Part shown: one piece after another, positions 7,533-14,179 of the stretch
How the letters are laid out: the number at the start of each line of letters is the position of its first letter
Position numbering within the stretch: position 1 is the first letter of the stretch
Virus record (IMG/VR): IMGVR_UViG_3300030329_006606
Coordinates: 1 to 64,000 of that record
DNA: 64,000 nt
Source: a virus
Reading direction: 5' to 3' (one strand)
Program-made: the position numbers and the translations under genes
The notes under the pieces: model-generated
Database searches by the model: none
What the model was told of the DNA's origin: nothing
Seen by the model: only the letters and a program-made list of their open reading frames with translations

Positions 7533-7592
7533 TATATCGTCCACCTTGGGTTGTGATTTCTCTCCCGGTTTAAAATCGATATTTTTGGATTA
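7533..7592. repeat. 60-bp patch duplicated from the 10.8-kb zincin gene
   Basis: This gap between convergent genes closely resembles 10785-10845. Bases 7533-7551 equal 10785-10803 exactly, and CCGGTTTAAAAT and TTTTTGGA recur in register. At 10.8 kb the patch is coding, within the zincin. Here, on the minus strand, it encodes SKNIDFKPGEKSQPKVDDIS in frame directly after the TAA that ends the 7590-7820 gene. Confidence 0.75.
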
Positions 7593-7820
7593 ACCACACA
7601 GAACCCAATGTGTCCAGCCATAAATATTAGCAAGAACTAATACAAAAGACATGACTACGGTGGGGTAGGCTTCTTTTTTAATAGAATAAACTCCTACTAG
7701 AGAATTTCCAACCACCCAAATTGGCCAACAATAAACACTCTGGTGCGCGTTAAAAATATACCCAAGCAAAACAAGTGCCGCACCAAGCCATCCCATCCAA
7801 TTTTTTTTCATATATTCCAT
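7590..7820 (-). CDS. Small membrane protein (76 aa, three helices)
   Basis: Three hydrophobic segments are visible: WLGAALVLLGYIFNA, YCWPIWVVGNSLVGVYSI and TVVMSFVLVLANIYGWTHW. The aromatic ends and the closing YGWxxW recall half of a PnuC/PQ-loop transporter, but this is only resemblance. It is joined to the COQ4-like gene by a one-base overlap. Twenty-seven sense codons continue in frame after its TAA. Confidence 0.7.
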   Translation of the reverse strand: MEYMKKNWMGWLGAALVLLGYIFNAHQSVYCWPIWVVGNSLVGVYSIKKEAYPTVVMSFVLVLANIYGWTHWVLCG

Positions 7821-8449
7821 TATAACTTCTTGGAGGAGGATGCTGGCGTTAGTAACCTCGCACTTTCTTTATCTTTAAATAGATTTCTTTCTGCACAATA
7901 GTAACATTTAAGTAATTCCTTATTGATACCTAGCTTTTCTCTTATGTTTTGTATCTTGTGGTCCGCGAATTTTCCGAAATCCACTTGGGAAAGATCCGTT
8001 GGGCACCTGCTCCCCGCCATGACGCCCGAGTAAAAAATATAACGTTCTTCCTCTGTAAACTTGTAGCCTTCGGGGTAAAGATATTTACAAACCCACAAAA
8101 ATAAATTACGACGCCATCGACTCATTTTTTTGCCTGACCCCATTGTGTAGCCTATAACAAAGGCTTCGTCTTTAGGCAACAATCCCCTTCCCAAAACTAC
8201 ATGAATGCAATCATGCGTAAATAAGTCTACTGCGCCTGTGAAAAGTTTGGAGGTGAAGTATTTGGGGTTTTCTGTAAGTTTGATTATTAACGGTACATCT
8301 TCTTGGGCTAATTTGAACTCATGCATTCCGTCAAGAACTTTGTAAAGTTTGCTAGAGCCTTTTGATAGGGGGTGATGCCAGTCTGCTGCTAATTGGGCTT
8401 GCTTTTCTTTTTCTTCTTTTTCAAATTGGATGTATTCGTACGGCGTCAT
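7820..8449 (-). CDS. COQ4-like metal-binding protein
   Basis: The 209-aa protein contains LFTHDCIHVVLGRGLLPKDE followed by AFVIGYTMGS. COQ4 has the same order, HDxxHxxxGxG then ExxLLAFT, where the histidines and acid hold a zinc. COQ4 organises ubiquinone biosynthesis at the membrane and acts on the head group. The remaining sequence is not obviously COQ4, and CYYCAERN near the C-terminus may be an extra metal site. Family membership is tentative and a role in phage quinone metabolism is inference. A leaderless promoter lies directly upstream. Confidence 0.52.
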   Translation of the reverse strand: MTPYEYIQFEKEEKEKQAQLAADWHHPLSKGSSKLYKVLDGMHEFKLAQEDVPLIIKLTENPKYFTSKLFTGAVDLFTHDCIHVVLGRGLLPKDEAFVIGYTMGSGKKMSRWRRNLFLWVCKYLYPEGYKFTEEERYIFYSGVMAGSRCPTDLSQVDFGKFADHKIQNIREKLGINKELLKCYYCAERNLFKDKESARLLTPASSSKKL

Positions 8450-8455
8450 GTTGTT

Positions 8456-8483
8456 ATGATAAATATTTTTTTTAAAATATCAA
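8456..8483 (-). promoter_or_regulatory. Leaderless promoter for COQ4-like gene
   Basis: Minus strand TTGATA (8483-8478), 16-bp spacer, TATCAT (8461-8456), then exactly six bases to the ATG at 8449. Transcription starting seven bases after the -10 box would begin at the A of the start codon. Confidence 0.72.
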
Positions 8484-8522
8484 GACTTATTACAAGCCTT
8501 TCTTATTGGTGTAGGCTTTTAT

Positions 8523-8568
8523 AAAAAAACCCACCAATCTACATTATAGACGGGTGGGCGTGTTTTTA
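8523..8568. terminator. Bidirectional intrinsic terminator
   Basis: CCCACC (8530-8535) pairs with GGTGGG (8553-8558), flanked by an A tract on the left and a T tract on the right. Both strands therefore read a GC stem followed by U residues. It can end the minus-strand lipoprotein transcript arriving from 8591. Confidence 0.75.
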
Positions 8569-8590
8569 TTATGAAACAAGTGTTTTTGTT

Positions 8591-8791
8591 TTACTTCTTT
8601 TTCTTCGTTTCGGATTCAGTTGCTTTTACCTCAGCTTTAACTAGAGGTAGTGTTACACTAGCACCTGATGTTCCCGCATTGGCACCGATAACTGCCGAAT
8701 CGTTAGCCTTTGTACCAAGTGTAACTGTGCTTGAGCAACCTGCGGCAGTAAAAATAAACACTGCCATAATAAATGTAATTAGAGTTTTCAT
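8591..8791 (-). CDS. Small lipoprotein (66 aa)
   Basis: From ATG 8791 the protein starts MKTLITFIMAVFIFTAAGCSS, a type II signal peptide with lipobox TAAG-C. The mature part is about 45 aa, rich in T, A and V, ending in a lysine run. It should be anchored in a membrane facing the periplasm. The upstream partner is a one-helix membrane protein, so an outer-membrane spanin subunit or a superinfection-exclusion lipoprotein are options. Size and sequence prove neither. The terminator at 8523 follows it. Confidence 0.72.
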   Translation of the reverse strand: MKTLITFIMAVFIFTAAGCSSTVTLGTKANDSAVIGANAGTSGASVTLPLVKAEVKATESETKKKK

Positions 8792-8795
8792 TTTA

Positions 8796-9011
8796 TTATT
8801 CTTTGTCTGCAATCTCTGTAACCGACTGGGTTACAGGTGTTTGTTGAGTAGCTTCCATTTGAAGCTTCATAACGTTGAGCATAACGTATCCCGTAAGGCA
8901 AAAGTTTAATGCCAGCAAAATAATACATGCTCTAGCGTAATTGGTCTTAATTGTGGTTTGAGAGGTTTCGCAACTCTCGGTCTCTGTCTGTGTTCGTTTG
9001 TTTTTGTTCAT
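8796..9011 (-). CDS. Small single-helix membrane protein (71 aa)
   Basis: A polar, Thr/Lys-rich head of about 23 residues precedes one membrane helix (YARACIILLALNFCLTGYVM) and a short polar tail of about 22 residues. It ends four bases before the lipoprotein start. A helix-anchored protein followed by a lipoprotein resembles an i-spanin/o-spanin pair, but the periplasmic part is far shorter than in known i-spanins. Confidence 0.65.
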   Translation of the reverse strand: MNKNKRTQTETESCETSQTTIKTNYARACIILLALNFCLTGYVMLNVMKLQMEATQQTPVTQSVTEIADKE

Positions 9012-9029
9012 ATTTGTGAATGAATATAT

Positions 9030-9057
9030 AGTTTATCGTAACTTTATGAAAAGTCAA
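9030..9057 (-). promoter_or_regulatory. Promoter for membrane protein/lipoprotein pair
   Basis: Minus strand TTGACT (9057-9052), 16-bp spacer, TAAACT (9035-9030), with 18 bases to ATG 9011. It lies just downstream of the tRNA-Leu 3' end. Confidence 0.65.
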
Positions 9058-9082
9058 ATTTTTTTTATATTTAATTAAGTTT

Positions 9083-9169
9083 TGGTAGGGAAGGAGGGAC
9101 TCGAACCCTCATGAGCTAACGCTCGACAGATTTTAAGTCTGTTGTGTATACCAATTCCACCACTTCCCC
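9083..9169 (-). tRNA. tRNA-Leu (anticodon TAA)
   Basis: A cloverleaf of 87 nt folds on the minus strand. It has an anticodon loop CTTAAAA, a long variable arm typical of class II tRNA, the T arm GGGTTCGAGTCCC and an encoded CCA. The acceptor stem begins with a G1:U72 wobble. Confidence 0.93.
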
Positions 9170-9171
9170 GA

Positions 9172-9247
9172 TGGTAGGCGATGCAGGGCTCGAACCTACG
9201 ACCTACTGGGTGTAAACCAGTTGCTCTTCCAACTGAGCTAATCGCCC
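9172..9247 (-). tRNA. tRNA-Val (anticodon TAC)
   Basis: A 76-nt cloverleaf on the minus strand with anticodon loop TTTACAC, D arm AGCTCAGTTGGAAGAGC, T arm AGGTTCGAGCCCT and encoded CCA. The first pair is G1:U72. Two bases separate it from tRNA-Leu. Confidence 0.93.
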
Positions 9248-9251
9248 AAAG

Positions 9252-9328
9252 TGGCAGGAAAGCTGGGACTCGAACCCAGAACCTACGGTTTAGAAGACCG
9301 TTGCTCTATCCAATTGAGCTACTTTCCC
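9252..9328 (-). tRNA. tRNA-Arg (anticodon TCT)
   Basis: A 77-nt cloverleaf on the minus strand with anticodon loop CTTCTAA (TCT, reading AGA), T arm GGGTTCGAGTCCC and encoded CCA. The first pair is G1:U72. It lies four bases after the stop of the SprT-like gene, so it is probably processed from that transcript. Confidence 0.93.
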
Positions 9329-9332
9329 AAAA

Positions 9333-9749
9333 TTATTTTTTACGTTTTTTCTTGGGTTTTTTTCTTCTCGCTGGGGGACTATCGTTCCTGATTGAATCAT
9401 CTCTTCTCCAGCCTTGTCTGTATAGTAACGCTGTTACCGTGTTTGCAAATTTATAGACTTCCTTTTCGCTCTTATCCCAAAAGAAGGCATGAGTAAACTC
9501 ATGAATTATCGTGTTTAACTCTGACTTAGGAGTTAAGTAAGGATTGATATATATTCTAGGTAAACCATCACTTGGTCTTACGTCCGGATCATCGCAATAC
9601 CCATCAGCTTTACCAAAGTGGGCTGTGTTTGGTTTCCTAAAATAAACCTCATACTCTACCCCTTTAGTGTTTTTAAATTTGTAGACGTAGGGCCTATCTT
9701 TTCGGCCCCTTATCAACATCTCTCTTCTTTTTCTTTTACGTTTAGGCAT
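9333..9749 (-). CDS. SprT-like zincin (HExxH)
   Basis: The protein is about 138 aa from ATG 9749, the best start after the overlap with the glycosyltransferase stop. NTIIHEFTHAFFWDKSEKEV contains the HExxH zinc motif, with a helix of acidic residues after it that can supply the third ligand. PRIYINPYL precedes it as in SprT-type and phage zincins. Both ends are very basic (KRKRKRR and RRKKPKKKRKK), which suggests nucleic-acid binding. The substrate is unknown. The tRNA-Arg gene follows almost at once. Confidence 0.7.
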   Translation of the reverse strand: MPKRKRKRREMLIRGRKDRPYVYKFKNTKGVEYEVYFRKPNTAHFGKADGYCDDPDVRPSDGLPRIYINPYLTPKSELNTIIHEFTHAFFWDKSEKEVYKFANTVTALLYRQGWRRDDSIRNDSPPARRKKPKKKRKK

Positions 9750-10476
9750 TGCGTTTATATTTGTCAATAACAAATTCTAATAATTCTATTTTGTTTTTTA
9801 CACCCGCACACCAGTTGGCGTGATGTACAAACAATGGTTGCGGTATGAACATATTCCGCCTTTCTTCTTCATCTTTTTGATCCCACCATTGACCATTTGG
9901 TTCTCGTGGGTTCTTTATTCCATTTATGTATTTACCGTGCGTATAGTATCTCTCTGGTAAAAAATCCCAGTTAATATCATTAGACATTTCCGAAAGTAAA
10001 TCGTTTATTGTACCCTGCTCTGAGGTGTCGAAGGTTACAGACTTCTGCGTTTTATGCGAAGTAAGTCTTCTTTGGATCTCTTCAAAAAAGCTCCTCATTT
10101 TGCTGGTGGATTTTAAAATAAAAAATCCCGCGCCACGACCATTCACTGAGTCAGGATGATCCTTAATAAAAACAACATCCTTATCGCCTAGGCAGTTTAT
10201 TAAATCTTTGTATATTAATCTTTGGTTGTAAAAATATATATCAACATCACAAAATACGCAAATTTCTCCGTCAAACCTTCTCAGGCACTTAGCTATAAAT
10301 TTTTGTTTTTCTATCATTTGGTCTCGCCAGCCGTGAGTAAATAAATATCCACTCCCACATCGCTGTGGTAATTCTTCTACCACTAAGGAGACATTAGCAC
10401 TAAAGGGGAAACTTTTCAAAAAGAATTTATCAAAGAATACCCTATGGCTCTCGCTAAAACACGTACAAAAGTTCAT
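9742..10476 (-). CDS. Glycosyltransferase (nucleotide-diphospho-sugar transferase type)
   Basis: The 244-aa protein has a DxD motif in VFCDVDIYFY (about residue 74), which binds the metal and nucleotide sugar in GT-A folds. GRGAGFFILKS, FDTSEQGTINDLL, LPERYYTHG and FVHHANWCAG follow, in the order seen in the family of PF03407-like transferases. Acceptor and sugar are unknown. It overlaps the SprT-like gene by eight bases. Confidence 0.75.
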   Translation of the reverse strand: MNFCTCFSESHRVFFDKFFLKSFPFSANVSLVVEELPQRCGSGYLFTHGWRDQMIEKQKFIAKCLRRFDGEICVFCDVDIYFYNQRLIYKDLINCLGDKDVVFIKDHPDSVNGRGAGFFILKSTSKMRSFFEEIQRRLTSHKTQKSVTFDTSEQGTINDLLSEMSNDINWDFLPERYYTHGKYINGIKNPREPNGQWWDQKDEEERRNMFIPQPLFVHHANWCAGVKNKIELLEFVIDKYKRNA

Positions 10477-10493
10477 AATATATTATGCCTCAG

Positions 10494-11543
10494 TTATTTT
10501 AACATTCTAAGTTTTTGCGACACTTTTACCTTAATGTGGTTCACGTTATGATTTGGGAATTGACTTTCAAATTCAATAAGTTTATTGCGAGCCTTAAAGT
10601 AGGCTTCAAACGATTTTTTTCTAGTCGTAGTCGCTGGGCCTTCAAGTGTCCAACCGTGACGACTAAGCTCTTCGTAGTGCATTCCTTGGCGTACAAGCAT
10701 ATTAATACGGGCTATCGCCATGACAGATTCTGGGGTCTCTTGGTGTTTATCTCGCCTTGTAGCAAAATTGATCTCAGGTATTGGTATATCGTCCACCTTG
10801 GGTGGTATTTCTTTCTCCGGTTTAAAATTGGTTTTTTTGGAACCCCAAAACCGTTCGGCCATTTTATAGCTCCAAGGTGAGTATGACTTTAAGGCTTCCG
10901 CGCCTTTCGGCATTCCCCTTCTGGCTACAAGGGGTCCGGGCACTAGGTATACGGCAGATATTTCAGCAAAATATTCCATGTGGTTTTTACTACCGTAAAG
11001 CCCTAAGAATTTTTTATTCTTTTTTACAGCCAGATCGTAGTAGTTTCTAATTTCGATATCTCTATGTTCATTCATGGCGATATGGTTAAAGTGAGCCATT
11101 TCATGGACAAAATAAAACGTATCAAAAGGAGGATCAAAAAATCTAAAGGTGCGGAAGATCATTATACTCTTACTCATTGAACCGTTGCGGGGGATACGCC
11201 TGTCCCACTTCTCCTGCCCCGCCCTTATATATTCCAATCCGTTAGATGCGTGGGGTTCATTTAAAAAATAAACTTTATATTCTTTTTCAATAAATTTAGA
11301 ATACGTATTCGGCATTACATTCTTCGTTTGAGTGAAGACTCTGTGCGCGTTGGTTATTATTTTCTTTTTTAGGAGGGGTGATTCATTAATCTTCGTCGCT
11401 ACTTCGGGAGATATGTGAACCTCTATTCCTGCTATTTTAACTACCTCAAATCCAGCTTTACCCTGTCTAAGATCGAAAATTATACCTAAAGAGCTTACAG
11501 GGGTCGCTAGGGCGATTAATAGGGATAATATAATGTTCCTCAT
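10494..11543 (-). CDS. Exported zincin-fold metallopeptidase
   Basis: A signal peptide is visible in the first 20 residues (MRNIILSLLIALATPVSSLG). The zinc motif is FVHEMAHFNHI (about residue 145), with a possible third ligand in NHMEYFAEISAVYL about 45 residues later. This is the HExxH...E layout of gluzincins such as lethal-factor-like domains. The C-terminal third is a linker (KPEKEIPPKVDDI) and a charged helical tail. It should act in the periplasm or outside, perhaps on envelope or competitor proteins, which is inference. The linker-coding DNA recurs at 7533-7592. A leaderless promoter precedes it. Confidence 0.72.
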   Translation of the reverse strand: MRNIILSLLIALATPVSSLGIIFDLRQGKAGFEVVKIAGIEVHISPEVATKINESPLLKKKIITNAHRVFTQTKNVMPNTYSKFIEKEYKVYFLNEPHASNGLEYIRAGQEKWDRRIPRNGSMSKSIMIFRTFRFFDPPFDTFYFVHEMAHFNHIAMNEHRDIEIRNYYDLAVKKNKKFLGLYGSKNHMEYFAEISAVYLVPGPLVARRGMPKGAEALKSYSPWSYKMAERFWGSKKTNFKPEKEIPPKVDDIPIPEINFATRRDKHQETPESVMAIARINMLVRQGMHYEELSRHGWTLEGPATTTRKKSFEAYFKARNKLIEFESQFPNHNVNHIKVKVSQKLRMLK

Positions 11544-11549
11544 ACTACT

Positions 11550-11577
11550 ATTATGAGGGTTTTTTTTGTTAAGTCAA
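11550..11577 (-). promoter_or_regulatory. Leaderless promoter for the exported zincin
   Basis: Minus strand CTTGACT (TTGACT at 11577-11572), 16-bp spacer, CATAAT (11555-11550), then six bases to the ATG at 11543, so transcription should start on the start codon. Confidence 0.72.
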
Positions 11578-11589
11578 GAGGTTTTTTAA

Positions 11590-12030
11590 TTAAAAAGTCA
11601 ACCAAGCATTCACCGGCATAGAAGTTAATCTCTGTTCTCTGTCTGGGGAATTGCTGTTGAAGTTTGGGTCATAATCTTTGCCACCTTCCTGCTCGTTAAC
11701 TCCAAGTCCTGTAACAGCCCCAGCATCTGAAAGGCTGGCTGCGGGATGGTTAAATTTTACTTTCTCTGGATTGTTTAGGAGTTTCTTTATCTCAGACTTT
11801 AAAGCGTCATTACTAGAAACAAACTCTAAAGCACTCTCATAGGTTTGAACGGCAGCAGCTATTCGTTTCTTTTTTGTGCAGCCGCAGCCGCCAGCGGTAG
11901 CAATGCAAGCCTTACTAAAATCAGATAATGGAGTAAGGTCCAAATCAGAAAGGGAATCTGTGAGTCTTTTTTCGTTTACTCTATAGAAAATCCCAAACTC
12001 GTTCCAATTTTTAAAAATATATTCACTCAT
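11590..12030 (-). CDS. Hypothetical protein with GGCGCTKKKR motif (146 aa)
   Basis: No family is recognised. Residues 40-58 read SKACIATAGGCGCTKKKR, a glycine/cysteine loop before a basic patch. The C-terminal third is rich in N, D, S and P. It overlaps the membrane-protein gene upstream by eight bases, so the two form a unit. Confidence 0.72.
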   Translation of the reverse strand: MSEYIFKNWNEFGIFYRVNEKRLTDSLSDLDLTPLSDFSKACIATAGGCGCTKKKRIAAAVQTYESALEFVSSNDALKSEIKKLLNNPEKVKFNHPAASLSDAGAVTGLGVNEQEGGKDYDPNFNSNSPDREQRLTSMPVNAWLTF

Positions 12031-12373
12031 GACTCTTATTATATAGTGTACACAAAATAAAATAAAGAAAATATGTCATCCATATGTTTAAAATTAATAC
12101 TGTTACATCTTGGTACATATAGTATAACCCCGCATTAATCCAAAATCCAAAGCAAACTGGGCAAGATAGCAGCCTCGTTAGAAAATTGTTATAATCAAAC
12201 ATTAAAAAATCCCAATAAGAATTTGCTGGAAATTTTATAAGATGATCGTCATATTTATCAACAAGAAACAATTTATTCAGTCTAAATAGCCTAATATACT
12301 CCACTAAAACATCTGTTTTATAAAGAAAAAACAAAGATAACGAAGCTAAAACTGAGTAAAATAAGTATTCCAT
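12023..12373 (-). CDS. Membrane protein with CPVCFGFW motif (116 aa)
   Basis: An N-terminal helix (FYSVLASLSLFFLY) and two C-terminal helices flank LTRLLSCPVCFGFWINAGLY. The CPxCxGFW motif is typical of DUF1360-like phage and bacterial membrane proteins of unknown role, where the cysteines may bind a metal or form a redox pair. Confidence 0.72.
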   Translation of the reverse strand: MEYLFYSVLASLSLFFLYKTDVLVEYIRLFRLNKLFLVDKYDDHLIKFPANSYWDFLMFDYNNFLTRLLSCPVCFGFWINAGLYYMYQDVTVLILNIWMTYFLYFILCTLYNKSHE

Positions 12374-12377
12374 CTTT

Positions 12378-12405
12378 TGTATATTTTATAATAAATATAT
12401 CTCAA
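12378..12405 (-). promoter_or_regulatory. Promoter for the 12373 membrane-protein operon
   Basis: Minus strand TTGAGA (12405-12400), 16-bp spacer, TATACA (12383-12378), four bases before ATG 12373. The spacing fits the other promoters but the boxes are weaker. Confidence 0.5.
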
Positions 12406-12408
12406 ATT

Positions 12409-12828
12409 CTAATAAATTCTAGTTAAAGAAACATTATAAAAATCTAATATCTCAAATGCAGAATCATCTCTCTCATAAAGATCATTATAATAAACTTCTT
12501 TAACTCCGTACGCCGCTATCATTGTGGCACAATACGAGCAGGGTAACAAGGTAACAGCCAGCAACTTAACGTCTCCCTTGTTGCATAAAGAAAGACAGTT
12601 AGCCTCTGCGTGTATCATATATTTGCGACGAGCTTCCCTGTCGAGCCAAAATTGCTGATCGACGTTTTTTCCTGAAGCAAGCCCGTTGTAGCCGACACCT
12701 ACCACCATATTCTGGTGGTTTAAAGCGCAAGCCCCCACCTTTCGGTGAGGGTCTTCGCTTCTAAGGGAGGCTACGGCGGCTATTTGTAACGCATATTCCC
12801 CCCAAGTAGATTTGGGAGACTCGGACAT
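12409..12828 (-). CDS. dCMP deaminase family enzyme
   Basis: The 139-aa protein has the zinc deaminase signature H73-A-E75 (MIHAEANCLS) and PCSYC at residues 96-100. It is the size of ComEB/T4 Cd-type dCMP deaminases, which turn dCMP into dUMP for dTTP supply. PHRKVGACAL near the N-terminus also fits. It is preceded within two bases by a tiny membrane-peptide gene and upstream by a winged-helix regulator. With RNR and dNMP kinase elsewhere it forms the phage nucleotide pathway. Confidence 0.87.
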   Translation of the reverse strand: MSESPKSTWGEYALQIAAVASLRSEDPHRKVGACALNHQNMVVGVGYNGLASGKNVDQQFWLDREARRKYMIHAEANCLSLCNKGDVKLLAVTLLPCSYCATMIAAYGVKEVYYNDLYERDDSAFEILDFYNVSLTRIY

Positions 12829-12830
12829 TT

Positions 12831-12911
12831 TTACCCTCTAAATTGGAAAGAGAGATACAATACGCGAAAAACGAAGTACGCGATTCCTAGTGCTATGAAT
12901 AAGTCTACCAT
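12831..12911 (-). CDS. 26-aa hydrophobic peptide
   Basis: An ATG at 12911 opens a 26-codon frame (MVDLFIALGIAYFVFRVLYL, then SFQFRG) and a TAA. It is essentially one membrane helix with a basic end. The ATG overlaps the stop of the upstream regulator and the TAA is two bases before the dCMP deaminase start, so the frame fills the gap exactly. The function is unknown. Confidence 0.55.
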   Translation of the reverse strand: MVDLFIALGIAYFVFRVLYLSFQFRG

Positions 12912-13219
12912 TCTTTTTCCTGTTGTTCTTCTGTTAAACCGCTTGGGCACTGTGGTGCTGGGCAGGATTCAACTTGTTGATCACCACGTTCATCTAAGGA
13001 TACCTTAAGGTACTTAACGCGCGGCCTCCCGTTGGGAGATTTTACTTGGCCTACAACCTTTAGCTCCCCAGAATCAACCGCGCTATTTAGTTTGCTGTGG
13101 ATAGTAACTCTAGATACCTTCTTGGTACAAGAGTCTACCACATCCTGAGCGGTGAATACTACGTCTGGCCAGCTAATGTCTACTGGAGGCCTTCCTCTTT
13201 GCTTTTTATTCATGTCCAT
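12905..13219 (-). CDS. Winged-helix-like DNA-binding protein (104 aa)
   Basis: The start NKKQRGRPPVDISW has an AT-hook-like GRPP. FTAQDVVDSCTKKVSRVTIHSKL follows as a likely helix-turn-helix, and GELKVVGQVKSPNGRPRVKY as a wing. The tail is acidic and Cys/Pro-rich. It probably regulates transcription. It is transcribed divergently from 13297 with only 77 bases between, so autoregulation and control of the plus-strand operon are plausible. ATG 13219 sits exactly where its promoter predicts a leaderless start. Confidence 0.7.
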   Translation of the reverse strand: MDMNKKQRGRPPVDISWPDVVFTAQDVVDSCTKKVSRVTIHSKLNSAVDSGELKVVGQVKSPNGRPRVKYLKVSLDERGDQQVESCPAPQCPSGLTEEQQEKEW

Positions 13220-13225
13220 GTTATT

Positions 13226-13253
13226 ATGTTAAATTAATTTTTTCCGGAGTCAA
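13226..13253 (-). promoter_or_regulatory. Leaderless promoter for the winged-helix regulator
   Basis: Minus strand TTGACT (13253-13248), 16-bp spacer, TAACAT (13231-13226), then six bases to ATG 13219. Its -35 box lies nine bases from the -35 box of the divergent promoter. Confidence 0.75.
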
Positions 13254-13262
13254 CAGTTTTTT

Positions 13263-13290
13263 TTGTTTTTTATCAAGTTTTTTTTAATAT
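13263..13290 (+). promoter_or_regulatory. Leaderless promoter for 13297 gene
   Basis: TTGTTT (13263-13268), 16-bp spacer, TAATAT (13285-13290), then six bases to ATG 13297. The T-rich spacer makes the assignment less certain than its partner. Confidence 0.55.
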
Positions 13291-13296
13291 AGATTT

Positions 13297-13755
13297 ATGA
13301 CAGTACAAGAGGCTTCTGGGAAACTTTACAATTGGTTTTACAATCATGATTCTTTTTGCTTGGATAATGATTTTAATTCGATTATCCCTATGACAGACCT
13401 TCCTGACAGGGATAAGGCGGCACTAGCTATAGCTTTGAAAAAGTTGGAAAGCGGGGGTATGCTCGCTTGCAGTGAAAGGGAAGGCGAAGATAAGAAGACT
13501 CATGATTATTACGTTCTTGAAAGAAGTTTTGATTCTTGGCAGCAAACCGTAGATATAGGGCCAACTAGCGCAAGGTTCATAGCTAACGAGCTTAATTCTT
13601 TTTGCGAATTAATAGAAGATAAAACTGATTGGTGTGATGTAACCTCCATTAGTGAAAAAGACGTAAGAAACTTGGTTCATATTATCGCCTTCTACAAAAA
13701 CAAAATTGAATCTGAGCCGCCGGAACCCCCAAAGGGGCGAAGAAAAAAAAGTTGA
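13297..13755 (+). CDS. Hypothetical protein, possible wHTH (152 aa)
   Basis: The first 85 residues (alternating helices, then AIALKKLESGGMLACSEREG and THDYYVLER) look like a winged-helix domain with the wing at the Gly-Gly turn. A helical middle follows, and the C-terminus is Pro/Lys-rich. It heads the plus-strand block, divergent from the 12905 regulator. It stops where the promoter of the structured RNA begins (TTGACT overlaps its last codons). Confidence 0.68.
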   Translation: MTVQEASGKLYNWFYNHDSFCLDNDFNSIIPMTDLPDRDKAALAIALKKLESGGMLACSEREGEDKKTHDYYVLERSFDSWQQTVDIGPTSARFIANELNSFCELIEDKTDWCDVTSISEKDVRNLVHIIAFYKNKIESEPPEPPKGRRKKS

Positions 13756-13779
13756 CTTTAATAAAAAAGCCGCTACACT
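13752..13779 (+). promoter_or_regulatory. Promoter for the structured RNA at 13.8-14.2 kb
   Basis: TTGACT (13752-13757), 16-bp spacer, TACACT (13774-13779) predict a start near 13786. No start codon follows within 400 bases that opens a credible gene, so the product is likely non-coding. Confidence 0.68.
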
Positions 13780-13976
13780 GTTAAATTAGTTCTTTGTTAG
13801 CGGTGAATAGCTTACGAGGGTTAACCTCGTATTAACTCATTAGAGACCACAGGCCCGTAAAAAGACCTTGGCTAAATAGACCTAATAAGTCTACTGTTAT
13901 TTCGGGAAAAAGCGGCAGTTGAAGTCAATGTAAGTAGAAATACTTAAGCTAGAAACTTAATCCTCCCAAGAGGAAA

Positions 13977-13991
13977 AAGGATAAGCAGTCA
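13977..13991 (+). repeat. 15-bp direct repeat, copy 1, in the structured RNA
   Basis: AAGGATAAGCAGTCA occurs here and again at 14180-14194, 203 bases apart. Both copies follow a hairpin closely, so the motif may be a repeated binding or kissing element. Confidence 0.85.
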
Positions 13992-14179
13992 TAAAGAAAA
14001 GTCCCACCGCCTAAAACAAAAACTACATAGCTTAACGAGTCAGCAAGCGAGACTAAAAGAGGTTAACGCGACGGACTGAAGCGGCTTGGTTAAGAGAAGA
14101 TTATGAATTTACTTCAAGTGGACAGCTATGTTCTTATCTCGAAAGCCTATTCGGCTTTCTCAACCCAGTGGAAAAATTT

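Noticed and set aside
8571-8909. Plus-strand ORF of 112 codons across the terminator and lipoprotein gene
   Set aside because: It is antisense to the lipoprotein and membrane protein and begins next to a terminator stem.
9181-9456. Plus-strand ORF over the tRNA genes
   Set aside because: Antisense to tRNA-Val and tRNA-Arg, whose cloverleaves are clear.
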